Part shown: positions 8,639 to 16,482 of the stretch, in pieces
How the letters are laid out: each line of letters opens with the position of its first letter
How positions within the stretch are numbered: the first letter of the stretch is position 1
Assembly: GCA_040752115.1 (NCBI GenBank)
Contig: JBFMFB010000024.1
Span: forward strand, 1 to 33,514
From: JBFMFB01 sp040752115
Lineage (GTDB): Bacteria > Pseudomonadota > Gammaproteobacteria > Burkholderiales > Sulfuricellaceae
Reading direction: 5' to 3'
Length of the DNA: 33,514 nucleotides
Program-made: the position numbers and the translations under genes
The notes under the pieces: model-generated
Seen by the model: only the letters and a program-made list of their open reading frames with translations
Told to the model about the DNA's origin: nothing
Database searches by the model: none

Positions 8639-9961
8639 ATGAGAGATATTTTCGTAACAGCCGTCGTGTTCGGCTATCTGCCGTTCGTTTTGAGCAGACC
8701 GTACATCGGCATTTACCTCTGGTCGTGGCTCGGCTACATGAATCCGCACCGCCTGTCCTGGAGTTTTGCCTACGACTTCCCGTTCGCCTTCGTTGTGGGG
8801 GGGGCCACCCTGGCGGGGGTGTTGTTCTGGCGGGAACCCAGGCGCATTCCCTGGACCCGTGAATCGGTTCTGCTGGCGTTGTTCATCCTCTGGATGCTGG
8901 TGACGACGTTTTTTGCGTTTCATCAGGGGGAAGCATGGGTGCAGATGGAAAAGGTGGCAAAAATCCAGTTGATGATTTTTGTGACCCTGATCGTCATCAA
9001 CACGCGCGAACGTCTGCAGACGATGATATGGGTCATGGCCCTGTCCCTGGCGTTTTATGGCGTGAAAGGCGGCATCTTCACCATCACCCACGGCGGTGCC
9101 TACAGCGTGCGGGGGCCGGCGGGCACCTTCATCGGCGGCGACAACGAAATCGGGTTGGCCCTGATCATGACGATCCCCCTGTTGCGCTATCTGCAGTTGA
9201 CGGCCAAGAAGGCGTGGATACGGCATGGCCTGAGCGCCGCCATGGTGCTGTGCGCGGTTGCTGTCATCGGCAGCCAGTCCCGCGGCGCATTGGTTGGGTC
9301 GCTGGCAATGGGAATTTTCTTCTGGCTCAAGAGCCGGAACAAATTTTCCACCGGCCTGCTCATCGCTCTCGCAACGGTGCTGATCATGGCGATCATGCCG
9401 CAGCAGTGGCATGACCGGATGTCCACCATCAGCACCTACGAACAAGACGCCTCGGCCATGGGGCGCATCAACGCATGGAAGATGGCGATCAACCTGGCCA
9501 ACGACCGCCCCTTGGTCGGCGGCGGATTCGACACGTTTACGGGCGACATTTACGACCTGTACGCGCCGAACCCCGACGATGTGCACGACTCCCACAGCAT
9601 TTACTTCGAGGTGCTCGGGGAGCACGGCTATGTAGGGTTGGCGCTGTTTCTGGCGCTTGGCATCGCCACCTGGCGCTCGGGAAGCTGGGTCATCAGGCAG
9701 ACTCGCCGCGATCCGGACAGGAAATGGATGGCAGATCTGGCCGCCATGACCCAGGTGAGCATGATCGGCTTCGCTTCGGGGGGAGCGTTTCTCGGGCTAG
9801 CCAACTTCGATCTTTACTATCACCTGCTGAGCCTGATCATCATCACCAAGGTGATGCTGCTGAAAGAGCAGGAAGGGCAAAGAGCCGCGGCGCCGCGCGG
9901 CGCGCCGGCCATGGCGCCGGAACAGGCAGGCCGCCCGCAGCCGGAGCGCGGCCGGAATTAG
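8639..9961 (+). CDS. O-antigen-ligase-like membrane protein, exosortase A-associated (TIGR03097-like)
   Basis: Polytopic inner-membrane protein of 440 residues with about ten hydrophobic segments. The large periplasmic loop and ligase-type motifs are visible: GSQSRGALVG in a transmembrane helix, GRINAWKMAINLANDRPLVGGG, and DVHDSHSIYFEVLGEHGYVG, the Wzy_C/WaaL signature region. Members either polymerise lipid-linked repeat units or transfer glycan onto an acceptor. Its placement in the exosortase A run suggests that it processes the polymer made by the preceding glycosyltransferases. The last 30 residues are low-complexity (Pro, Ala, Gly, Arg) and cytoplasmic. AAGG precedes ATG 8639 by a short gap. 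It is the last gene of the first run; a paired-hairpin repeat follows 26 bases after the stop. Confidence 0.9.
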   Translation: MRDIFVTAVVFGYLPFVLSRPYIGIYLWSWLGYMNPHRLSWSFAYDFPFAFVVGGATLAGVLFWREPRRIPWTRESVLLALFILWMLVTTFFAFHQGEAWVQMEKVAKIQLMIFVTLIVINTRERLQTMIWVMALSLAFYGVKGGIFTITHGGAYSVRGPAGTFIGGDNEIGLALIMTIPLLRYLQLTAKKAWIRHGLSAAMVLCAVAVIGSQSRGALVGSLAMGIFFWLKSRNKFSTGLLIALATVLIMAIMPQQWHDRMSTISTYEQDASAMGRINAWKMAINLANDRPLVGGGFDTFTGDIYDLYAPNPDDVHDSHSIYFEVLGEHGYVGLALFLALGIATWRSGSWVIRQTRRDPDRKWMADLAAMTQVSMIGFASGGAFLGLANFDLYYHLLSLIIITKVMLLKEQEGQRAAAPRGAPAMAPEQAGRPQPERGRN

Positions 9962-9987
9962 TCGTCCCTCAATTTATCCTGGGAAAA

Positions 9988-10033
9988 GTAGGGGCGACTT
10001 CAGTCGCCCATGGGCGGCTAAAGCCGCCCCTAC
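9988..10033. repeat. REPIN-like paired-hairpin repeat, family A copy 1
   Basis: Layout: GTAG (9988-9991), hairpin with stem GGGCGACT/AGTCGCCC and a two-base loop (9992-10009), AT, hairpin with stem GGGCGGCT/AGCCGCCC and a two-base loop (10012-10029), CTAC (10030-10033). An identical 46-base copy lies at 24424-24469. GTAG plus a hairpin, in inverted pairs, is the known design of REPIN/BIME elements mobilised by RAYT (TnpA-REP) proteins. It lies between two convergent genes. Six T residues at about 10040-10045 follow the second hairpin, so it may also help terminate transcription of the ligase gene. Confidence 0.8.
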
Positions 10034-10073
10034 ACGATATTTTTTGTCTTGCGGCCGTGGTTCAAATGCAGTT

Positions 10074-11912
10074 TTAAGGTTTATGGGCCTGTAGCCACTG
10101 TTCCAGCATCATCAGCACCCAGATCATCACGCCGTAGTAGGACGCATGGTCCGAGCGGTGCTGCGCGACCAGGCCGTCGATATATTCGGGCTTGACGATC
10201 CTGCGGCCTTTGAGCGATTCCAGGCTGTCGCCGGCCAACTGCTGCAGGGGAGCATGATTCCGCATCCAGACCCCGAACGGCAGGCCGAATCCCTGCTTGG
10301 TTTTGGTGATCGTTTCCGGTGGCAGGAAATCCTTCAGGGCCTCCTTGAAAAAATGGCGCAGCTTGAACCCCTTGACCTTGTACGCCGGCGGCAGTTGCGC
10401 GGCAAATTCCAGCATCTCTTCGTCGAGCAGGGGATAGCGCACGGCAACGCCGGCCAGCTCGCACATGCGGTTGACCTTGCGCAGGTCGTTGTCGGCCAGG
10501 GTGAACTTGAGATCGAGATGCAGCATGCGGTTGAGATACGAATCGGAAGCCGTGCGGCCATATACCTCGCGCATCAAAGCCTCGGGGCGGTCCGGCCGGA
10601 TCTGCGCCAGGTAGTCTTCGGCAAATATCTCGCCGAGCGGGGTGCGGTGCAGGAAATTGTACGACTCCAGCCGGTCCGGCAATGGGACCCTGGCCTGGTT
10701 GACGTAACTGCGCAGCTTGCGGAGCGGCGGGATGCCCTGCGGCAGGCCCAGCGCCAGCGGCTCCACAAGACGGCGGCGCAGCGTTGCGGGCAGGCGCTGG
10801 TAGTATTCGAACACCTTCTGCTTGGCATAGCGCGCGTTGCCGCCGAAAATCTCGTCCCCCCCGTCGCCCGCCAGCATGAGCTGCACGCCATTTTCCCTCG
10901 CCATCCTGGCGCAGTAATAGGCCGGGACGGCGGAAGCGTTGCCGAACGGCTCGTCGTAGGCTGCGGCGACCAGGGGGATGGCCGCAACCACGTCATCCGG
11001 CGTGACGTAATATTCGTGCGCGTCGAGACCGAAGTGCCGCGCGGTTATCCGGGCGAATTCCATTTCGTCGTAGCCGTCGGCGGCAAACCCGATGGAAAAC
11101 GTGGCCGCAGGTTTTCCCCGGACTTCGCTCAGCACGCCGGCGACCGTGGAGCTGTCCGTTCCCCCGCTCAGGAAGGCGCCGGCCGGTTCTTCGCCGGCGG
11201 CGCGCCGGACGGAAGACCGAAGCAGTTCACGGAGGCGTTCCGCGCGGCGGGCAAACGGTTCGCGGCTCCGGTCCGCGTAATCGAGCCGCCAGTAGAACCC
11301 CGTCTCCACCTCGCCGTTGCGGAACAGTGCGTACTGCCCCGGCAGGAGCTTGCGCACGTCACGATAGATGCTGCCGGGACTGGGAACCACATGGAAGAAC
11401 AGGTAATTAAATATTCCCTGGGGGTCGAGCTCGCGCCCGACCGTGGGGTGCGCGACCACGCTGTCCGCCGTGGAGCCGAACACGAACTGCCCCCCGCACC
11501 GGGCATGGCACATGGTGTGGATGCCGGCCCGATCCACCGCGACCAGCGCCGTTCCCGCGCCGCCGTCGATCACCGCCAGGGAAAACGGGCCGTGGACGCC
11601 GGCAAGAAAGGCTATCCCTTCCCGCCTGAAGGCTCTTGCTGCGGCAACCGCCGGGCTTTCGCGCTGCGCAATTCGGTCAAGCTCAGGATCGTCCCAGCGG
11701 GCGGCACCTCGTACCGAGGCCTTCAGCCCGGATTCCTCGTGCAGGCTGACTCGATCGAACGGGTCGCCCGCCGCCAGGCCGCTGGTGTGGTCGTACGCGC
11801 TGCGCAGGCTGCTTTCCCGTGTTGCGCCCAGGCCCCGGATCATGCCGTCGGCGGTCTGCCGGGCGGTCGCAGCATCCATCGCGCTGCCGTGCCAGCCACA
11901 AATTCCGCTCAT
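10074..11912 (-). CDS. Asparagine-synthetase-like protein with Ser in place of the glutaminase Cys
   Basis: Two-domain asparagine-synthetase architecture, 612 residues. The N-terminus reads MSGICGWHG where active class II amidotransferases have MCGI-G. The nucleophilic residue 2 is therefore Ser, and the nearby Cys5 occupies the x of GIxG. The RGPD-type glutamine-binding motif is also not recognisable. The synthetase half looks intact: SGGTDSS at 249-255 and LAGDGGDEIFGG from about 348. Beta-lactam and carbapenam synthetases show a similarly lost glutaminase with a live ATP-dependent half, so this protein may form an amide or other acyl-transfer product from ammonia or an amine supplied separately. 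Start chosen for AGAGGA just upstream. It stands alone on the minus strand, between a convergent ligase gene and a divergent sulfotransferase gene. Confidence 0.87.
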   Translation of the reverse strand: MSGICGWHGSAMDAATARQTADGMIRGLGATRESSLRSAYDHTSGLAAGDPFDRVSLHEESGLKASVRGAARWDDPELDRIAQRESPAVAAARAFRREGIAFLAGVHGPFSLAVIDGGAGTALVAVDRAGIHTMCHARCGGQFVFGSTADSVVAHPTVGRELDPQGIFNYLFFHVVPSPGSIYRDVRKLLPGQYALFRNGEVETGFYWRLDYADRSREPFARRAERLRELLRSSVRRAAGEEPAGAFLSGGTDSSTVAGVLSEVRGKPAATFSIGFAADGYDEMEFARITARHFGLDAHEYYVTPDDVVAAIPLVAAAYDEPFGNASAVPAYYCARMARENGVQLMLAGDGGDEIFGGNARYAKQKVFEYYQRLPATLRRRLVEPLALGLPQGIPPLRKLRSYVNQARVPLPDRLESYNFLHRTPLGEIFAEDYLAQIRPDRPEALMREVYGRTASDSYLNRMLHLDLKFTLADNDLRKVNRMCELAGVAVRYPLLDEEMLEFAAQLPPAYKVKGFKLRHFFKEALKDFLPPETITKTKQGFGLPFGVWMRNHAPLQQLAGDSLESLKGRRIVKPEYIDGLVAQHRSDHASYYGVMIWVLMMLEQWLQAHKP

Positions 11913-11941
11913 CGAATCCTCTTTAAACCTAAAAAACGGTT

Positions 11942-12072
11942 AACCACGAATTTACACGAATGTGCACGAATGATGAGGGCGTTATCCGCAGGCCGAACTT
12001 ACCGGAAAGATGCGCCGAAAAATTATATTCATCCGCTGGTTTTCGGCGGCGTTTATTCGTGCCATTCGTGGC
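11942..12072. repeat. Inverted and tandem CACGAAT repeat region
   Basis: The left side has three spaced copies of CACGAAT (ccacgaat at 11944-11951, then two more by about 11972). The right side ends with two inverted copies, including attcgtgg at 12064-12071. The roughly 90 bases between them show no gene. This looks like a dispersed non-coding repeat pair of the kind often seen between bacterial genes. No coding frame or transposase is present. It sits in the gap between the divergent genes at 11912 and 12158. Confidence 0.5.
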
Positions 12073-12094
12073 TGGATGTTGTATTTGGGCTAAA

Positions 12095-12125
12095 CTGACT
12101 TCCGCAAACGATGGTACTTTATACT
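12095..12125 (+). promoter_or_regulatory. Candidate sigma-70 promoter for the sulfotransferase gene
   Basis: A -35-like CTGACT (12095-12100, four of six matches to TTGACA) and a -10-like TATACT (12120-12125, five of six matches to TATAAT) are separated by 19 bases, slightly long. The -10 lies 33 bases before the TTG start at 12158. Support is sequence resemblance only. Confidence 0.35.
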
Positions 12126-12157
12126 AACGCATTCAATGTTTGGGCAAAGGTTGAATT

Positions 12158-13081
12158 TTGGGCGAATTCCGGGTCAAAGTCGATAAGACGCTGCGTTACT
12201 ATGGGCACCGGTTCGTGGATGCCTGCCGCGGCATGCTGTGGGATGTCAGGCGCCTGGCGGTAGACAGGCCGATCTTCGTCGTCGGCTGCAGCCGGGCGGG
12301 CACTACCCTGGTCTACAAGACTTTTTCCGAATCGCGGGAAATCGGCAGCCTGCAGCGCGAGACCCACGATTTCTGGGTGGCGCTGCACCCGCTCGCGGAA
12401 AAAAATTGGGATACCCACGCTCTCGGGGCGGCCGACGCCTCGCAGCGGGACCGCGATGCGGTGAACCGCTATTTTTACGCCCACACCGGCAAGCGGCGGT
12501 TCGTGGATAAGAACAACCAGAACGGCCTGTGCGTGCCTTACCTCCACGCGCTCTATCCGGATGCGCACTTCGTCTATGTAAAGCGCAGTCCGGGCGACAA
12601 CATCAACTCCCTGATCGAGGGTTGGGGCAAGCCTGAGGAATTTGCTACCTGGTCGGACGATCTGCCGGAGCAGGTCGCGGTCGAAGGCGGCCGCTACCAT
12701 CGCTGGTGCTTCTTCCTTGCGGACGGCTGGCGCGACCATCTGCAGGCCCCGATCGAGGAGGTGTGCGCCTTCCAATACCGCGCCATGAACGAAGCGATCC
12801 TCGGCGCCCGCCGGTCGATCCCCGTGAATCGCTGGAGCGAGCTATTTTATGAAGACCTGGTAAGAGATCCGGTGGGCGGATTCCGGAACGCATTCGAGGC
12901 GTGCGGCGTCAAATTCACCAGGCAGATCGAGAGCCATTGTGCCGAAGTGCTGGCCCGCCCCTACAATGCATTCTCGGAGATCCGCCTCGACAAATGGCGC
13001 GACGGCCGGAACAGGGAGCGGATAGAACGGGTGCTGCCCCGGGTCGAGGTGGTTGCCCGTAAAATGGGCTACGAGCCGTGA
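12158..13081 (+). CDS. Sulfotransferase family protein
   Basis: PAPS-dependent sulfotransferase fold, 307 residues. The 5'-phosphosulfate loop is VVGCSRAGTTLVYKTF (loop core at residues 43-50), and the 3'-phosphate region is VYVKRSPGDNINSL (Arg143 and Ser151). The family moves sulfate from PAPS to a hydroxyl or amine of a glycan or protein, in the cytoplasm. In this locus a sugar of the exopolysaccharide is the likely acceptor. The start is TTG 12158: an in-frame TGA at 12152 rules out anything further upstream, and AAAGG at 12146-12150 is well placed. The first Met codon is not until residue 26, just before the P-loop domain, so a later start is possible. GTG of the next gene follows after 53 bases. 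Confidence 0.85.
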   Translation: MGEFRVKVDKTLRYYGHRFVDACRGMLWDVRRLAVDRPIFVVGCSRAGTTLVYKTFSESREIGSLQRETHDFWVALHPLAEKNWDTHALGAADASQRDRDAVNRYFYAHTGKRRFVDKNNQNGLCVPYLHALYPDAHFVYVKRSPGDNINSLIEGWGKPEEFATWSDDLPEQVAVEGGRYHRWCFFLADGWRDHLQAPIEEVCAFQYRAMNEAILGARRSIPVNRWSELFYEDLVRDPVGGFRNAFEACGVKFTRQIESHCAEVLARPYNAFSEIRLDKWRDGRNRERIERVLPRVEVVARKMGYEP

Positions 13082-13134
13082 AGCCGTGCGCGGATGGCCG
13101 GCGCAGCGCCGTTCTTTGAGAGGAGTGCCCGATC

Positions 13135-14094
13135 GTGCTTGTCACGGTAGTGATCGCCACATACAACCGGCCCGAGCTTCTCCTGGAAGCGCTGAAAAGC
13201 GTTGCGGCGCAGAGCTACGGGAATTGGGAAGTCGTCGTCGTCGATGACGGCTCGGCTCCGCCGGTCAATCTGCCCGCGGCGGAAGCGGCGCTGGGGAATA
13301 AAATCCGGCTGGTCCGGCACGATACGCCGCAGGGCGTTCCGGCGGCAAAGAATGCAGGGGTGCGCCGCGCGTCGGGCGAGCTGATCTTTCACCTGGACGA
13401 CGACGACTTGCTGGCCGCGGATGCCCTGCAGAGAGTGGTCGAGGTGTATTCCGCCCACAGGGAGCTGGACTGCGTCTTCCTCAACATCGAACCGTTCGGG
13501 AAGTTCGCGGAGTCGACAAAAAGAAATCAGGATGCTGCCCTCGCCAAAGTGGTCGAAAAAGCAGGAGCCGGAGAGAAAGACGGGGTTGTCTTTTTCGGCG
13601 AGGGCCTGTTCGAGGCCTTGTTGAAGTCCGTTCCCCTGGCGCTCCAGCGGCCCGTTGCGCGCCGCGGCACCTGGAACATGGTGGGGGAGATGACGACCGG
13701 GTTAATCTTCTCGGAGCCCGACTGGGCAATCCGCACAGCATTGCAGTGCCGCACGGCGCTGCTCACGGCGCCCTTGTGCAAGTGGCGCGTCGATGGGCAG
13801 AATTTTGCCTCGCGGCCCGAGATGCGGGGCCAGGCGCTGGAGGCCGGTGTGGCTGCGACCAGGCATCTGCAGGAAAGGCTCCGTCGACAGGCAACAAGGT
13901 ACCAGGCCGAGGCCAGGCAGGTGCGCCAGCGGCTGGGGCAGGCTTATTTCGACAAGGCGTACTATCACGTCGGCCGCGGAGAGCGCCTGCCGGCATGGAG
14001 CGCGTTGCTGGGTTCCTTTTTCATTGCCCCCGGATGGAAACACGCCCGCCTGGGATTGCGAAGCCTGCTGCCGAAACGGGAAAATGAGACATAA
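13135..14094 (+). CDS. GT2 family glycosyltransferase
   Basis: GT-A fold family 2 glycosyltransferase, 319 residues. It opens VTVVIATYNRPELLLEALKS, followed by VVVDDGS at 35-40 and the metal-binding acidic run LDDDD at 87-91. The C-terminal third is Arg-rich and helical, without clear membrane spans. GTG at 13135 has AGAGGAG directly upstream, which decides the start. It would add one sugar to the lipid-linked precursor on the cytoplasmic side. The 53-base gap before it holds a small hairpin, CGGCG/CGCCG, at about 13099-13111. Confidence 0.85.
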   Translation: MLVTVVIATYNRPELLLEALKSVAAQSYGNWEVVVVDDGSAPPVNLPAAEAALGNKIRLVRHDTPQGVPAAKNAGVRRASGELIFHLDDDDLLAADALQRVVEVYSAHRELDCVFLNIEPFGKFAESTKRNQDAALAKVVEKAGAGEKDGVVFFGEGLFEALLKSVPLALQRPVARRGTWNMVGEMTTGLIFSEPDWAIRTALQCRTALLTAPLCKWRVDGQNFASRPEMRGQALEAGVAATRHLQERLRRQATRYQAEARQVRQRLGQAYFDKAYYHVGRGERLPAWSALLGSFFIAPGWKHARLGLRSLLPKRENET

Positions 14095-14127
14095 GCAGGG
14101 GGGCGAACTTTTGCTACCCGGGGCTGG

Positions 14128-15408
14128 ATGGCAGTCATGCTGACCGCATTCGGCATCGCGGCCGTTGCCTGGATCGCCGGTGCTTCGCTTCTCGCCGGCC
14201 TGTTGTTCCGTGGAACCTTGATCGGGTTGTGGCGCGAACCCATGCTGCGCGACCCGGTGCTGATCATCGAAAGCGATGATTGGGGGCCGGGGCCAGAGGA
14301 AGACGCTGAAGCATTGCGCCGGATTGCCGCAGTTCTGGAAGGGGCATGTGACAAGGATGGCCGGCATCCGGTCATGACCCTTGGAATCGTGCTGGCCGTG
14401 GCTGACACTGCCAGCATGCGGCGAGAAGATGCCAGGAATTTCTACCGCCAGCTGCTTTCCGACGACCGTTTTGCGGCGATAAGAGATACCATCGGGGCGG
14501 GCATCGGCGCCGGGGTTTTCGCGCCCCAGTTGCACGGGATGGAGCACTATTGGCCGCCGACATTGCTATCCGCGGCGCGGCTGGACGGCCGCGTCCGCGA
14601 CTGGCTCACCCAGGCCGGATGGCCGAGAACCGAGGATTTGCCCTCGGCTTTGCAAAGCCGCTGGGTGGATGCAGCGGCGCTTCCCTCCAAACCCCTGCCC
14701 GATGCAGCGATCGCTTCGGCCGTGATTGAGGAGGTGCGTGCTTACGAGCAGGCTTTCGGCAGCCCCCCGGAGGTTGCGGTTCCGCCTACATTCGTGTGGG
14801 ATGACGCGGTTGAACGCGCCTGGGCGGCCGCCGGGGTGCGCGTGGTGGTCACGCCGGGCAAGCGTTTTGAGGCGCGGGACGGGAACGGCAAGCTGACCGC
14901 GAGCGGGGCGCCCATACTTAACGGCCAGAAGGGGGCGCAAGGTCTCACTTACCTGGTACGGGATGATTATTTCGAGCCCGCGCTCGGACACAAAAGCGAG
15001 AAGGTTATCGCGGCGGTTGCCTGGAAGAGCCGCCTGGGGCGGCCGACGCTGGTTGAGACGCACCGTTTCAATTTCACGGGCGATGCGAAAATCACCGAAA
15101 GTTCGATTGCCGAACTGGAGAGAGTGCTGAAGGACGTGCTTTCCCGGTTTCCCGATGTGCGGTTCATGTCGACGGCGGAGCTGGCTCGCCACATGGGAGC
15201 GGGTTCGCCCGAGCTGATGGAAAGCCGGCTTGCGCACCGTCTGGAAATCTGGCTTGCGCGTATCAGGGAAGCGCCGAATTTCTGGCGGCTTGCTAAGCTC
15301 ACAGGTGCCGCGCTGCCGTTCCGGTTGCTTGCGCTTGTGCTTCGCAGCACCGCAGGCTGCGACCTCCGCGGTGCTAGAGAAATATGCAAGGTTCGTAGGC
15401 TGGGGTAA
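14128..15408 (+). CDS. Membrane-anchored polysaccharide-deacetylase-like protein
   Basis: Predicted 426-residue protein with one N-terminal membrane segment (about residues 4-27). The metal and base positions of carbohydrate esterase 4 enzymes have plausible matches: Asp50-Asp51 in IIESDDWG, and His136 and His140 in QLHGMEHY (H-x3-H). Spacing and flanking sequence differ from a standard NodB domain, so it belongs to a divergent branch of the glycoside hydrolase/deacetylase superfamily. A distal THRFNF may hold another catalytic residue. It could trim N- or O-acetyl groups from the polymer in the periplasm; this is inference. The last residues are coded by the beginning of a paired-hairpin repeat, whose TAA ends the gene, so the original C-terminus may have been altered. 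Start by position after the preceding gene; an ATG at 14137 is an alternative. Confidence 0.72.
   Translation: MAVMLTAFGIAAVAWIAGASLLAGLLFRGTLIGLWREPMLRDPVLIIESDDWGPGPEEDAEALRRIAAVLEGACDKDGRHPVMTLGIVLAVADTASMRREDARNFYRQLLSDDRFAAIRDTIGAGIGAGVFAPQLHGMEHYWPPTLLSAARLDGRVRDWLTQAGWPRTEDLPSALQSRWVDAAALPSKPLPDAAIASAVIEEVRAYEQAFGSPPEVAVPPTFVWDDAVERAWAAAGVRVVVTPGKRFEARDGNGKLTASGAPILNGQKGAQGLTYLVRDDYFEPALGHKSEKVIAAVAWKSRLGRPTLVETHRFNFTGDAKITESSIAELERVLKDVLSRFPDVRFMSTAELARHMGAGSPELMESRLAHRLEIWLARIREAPNFWRLAKLTGAALPFRLLALVLRSTAGCDLRGAREICKVRRLG
15351..15389 (+). repeat. Direct repeat, left copy (partner at 15496-15534)
   Basis: Bases 15351-15389 and 15496-15534 match at 32 of 39 positions without gaps. 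Both end in a start-like stretch: tagagaaatATGCAA here and tagaggaatATGCAA in the partner. The partner carries the real ribosome-binding site and start of the next glycosyltransferase gene. The left copy reads ATG CAA GGT TCG TAG in that frame, so it is a stub cut by the hairpin repeat that follows. The left copy also contains part of an 8-base inverted repeat (AGCACCGC at 15346-15353 and GCGGTGCT at 15368-15375). Confidence 0.7.
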
Positions 15409-15475
15409 GCGTAGCGCACCCCAGCAAAAACAGCAGGTCGAATCGCTGGGGTTCGGTTTCCTCACCTCCAGCCTC
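15395..15475. repeat. REPIN-like paired-hairpin repeat, family B
   Basis: GTAG at 15395-15398 is followed by a hairpin with stem GCTGGGGT/ACCCCAGC (15399-15406 and 15418-15425). About 20 bases later comes a decayed second hairpin, GCTGGGGT (15445-15452) with ACCTCCAGC (15464-15472), and a CTCA in place of CTAC. It shares design, not sequence, with the 9988, 24424 and 28423 elements. The TAA of the upstream gene (15406-15408) lies inside it. Confidence 0.65.
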
Positions 15476-15495
15476 ATGTCGTTGCCAGCGGGCGC

Positions 15496-15534
15496 CGCAG
15501 GCAGCGATTTCCGCGTTATTAGAGGAATATGCAA
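15496..15534 (+). repeat. Direct repeat, right copy, containing the start of the next gene
   Basis: Partner of 15351-15389 (32 of 39 identical). It contains AGAGGA and the ATG at 15529 of the following GT2 gene. Together the two copies bracket the family B hairpin repeat. Confidence 0.7.
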
Positions 15535-16482
15535 AACCCCGTTTTTTCAGTGATCATCCCGGCCTACAATTGTGCGTCAACCATCGGTCGCGCAATCGAG
15601 TCGGTGCTGGGGCAGACCTGCCCCCCCGCCGAGGTGATCGTGGTGGACGACGGCTCCACCGATGCCACGCGGGAGGTGGTGGCCGGTTTCGGCGACCGGG
15701 TCAGGTATCTGCGGCAAGCCAATGCCGGCGTGTCGGCGGCGCGCAATGCCGGCGCACGGGCCGCGACAGGCGACTGGCTTGCCTTTCTCGACGCGGACGA
15801 CTGGTATTATCCGGACCGCCTGCGATGGCACGCAGAGTGGATCGAACGTGCTCCGGATCTGGATTTCTTGACTGGTGATTACGAATACCGGCGGCCCGAC
15901 GGCAGCCTCATCAGCCGCTCCATGGAAATCAACGAGGCGGGCTGCATCCTGATGGCAAAAGCGGAAGGCGCGCGGGAAGTGGTGATGGAAGGCGAGACCA
16001 TAGCCAAATTTGTGGAGAGCCACTTTGGCGATACCCACACGCTGAGCGTGCCGCGCAGCGTTTTCCTTGAACTGGGTGGCTATCCGGTGGGGCGATCCGT
16101 GTGCGAGGACGTGAATTTCCTGATACGGCTGTGCGCCCGCAGCAAGCGCATCGGCGTCGTGTGCGAGGCCATGGGCGTGTATCTCATCCACGGCGCGAGC
16201 GCGACCCGCGCCAACCCGCTCAAGGCACAGATCAGCAACGTGGAAACGTTGGTCTCGCTCAAGCCGACGGCAAAGCAATTTCCCGCGGAAATCCGGCGCG
16301 GTTTCCGGGCGCGCCTGCGCCATGCCCGGCTCAACCTGGCTTATGCCTTGCTGCGCGAAGGCAGGAAACTGGAAGCGCTGAGGGCGGTATCGCCGTCGCT
16401 GCTCGAAAGCCCTGGATTTGGCAGCCTGCGCGACCTGGCTTCGGTGCTGAAAGGCCCGGCGAAAGGGGCAGCCCATGCCTGA
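15529..16482 (+). CDS. GT2 family glycosyltransferase
   Basis: GT-A fold glycosyltransferase, 317 residues. It begins NPVFSVIIPAYNCASTIGRA, followed by VIVVDDGSTD at about 36-45 and the metal-binding LDADD at 87-91. No membrane span is apparent, so it is probably a cytoplasmic enzyme acting on the lipid-linked repeat unit. ATG 15529 has AGAGGA eight bases upstream. The 3' end overlaps the next gene by 8 bases, so the two are probably translated together. The promoter side is unusual because a hairpin repeat and a duplicated start region lie just upstream. Confidence 0.88.
   Translation: MQNPVFSVIIPAYNCASTIGRAIESVLGQTCPPAEVIVVDDGSTDATREVVAGFGDRVRYLRQANAGVSAARNAGARAATGDWLAFLDADDWYYPDRLRWHAEWIERAPDLDFLTGDYEYRRPDGSLISRSMEINEAGCILMAKAEGAREVVMEGETIAKFVESHFGDTHTLSVPRSVFLELGGYPVGRSVCEDVNFLIRLCARSKRIGVVCEAMGVYLIHGASATRANPLKAQISNVETLVSLKPTAKQFPAEIRRGFRARLRHARLNLAYALLREGRKLEALRAVSPSLLESPGFGSLRDLASVLKGPAKGAAHA

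Noticed and set aside
10146..12098. 650-codon plus-strand open frame opposite the Ser2 asparagine-synthetase-like gene
   Set aside because: No motifs and shadow-like composition; it also reads through the intergenic repeat region. The minus-strand protein has two clear domains.
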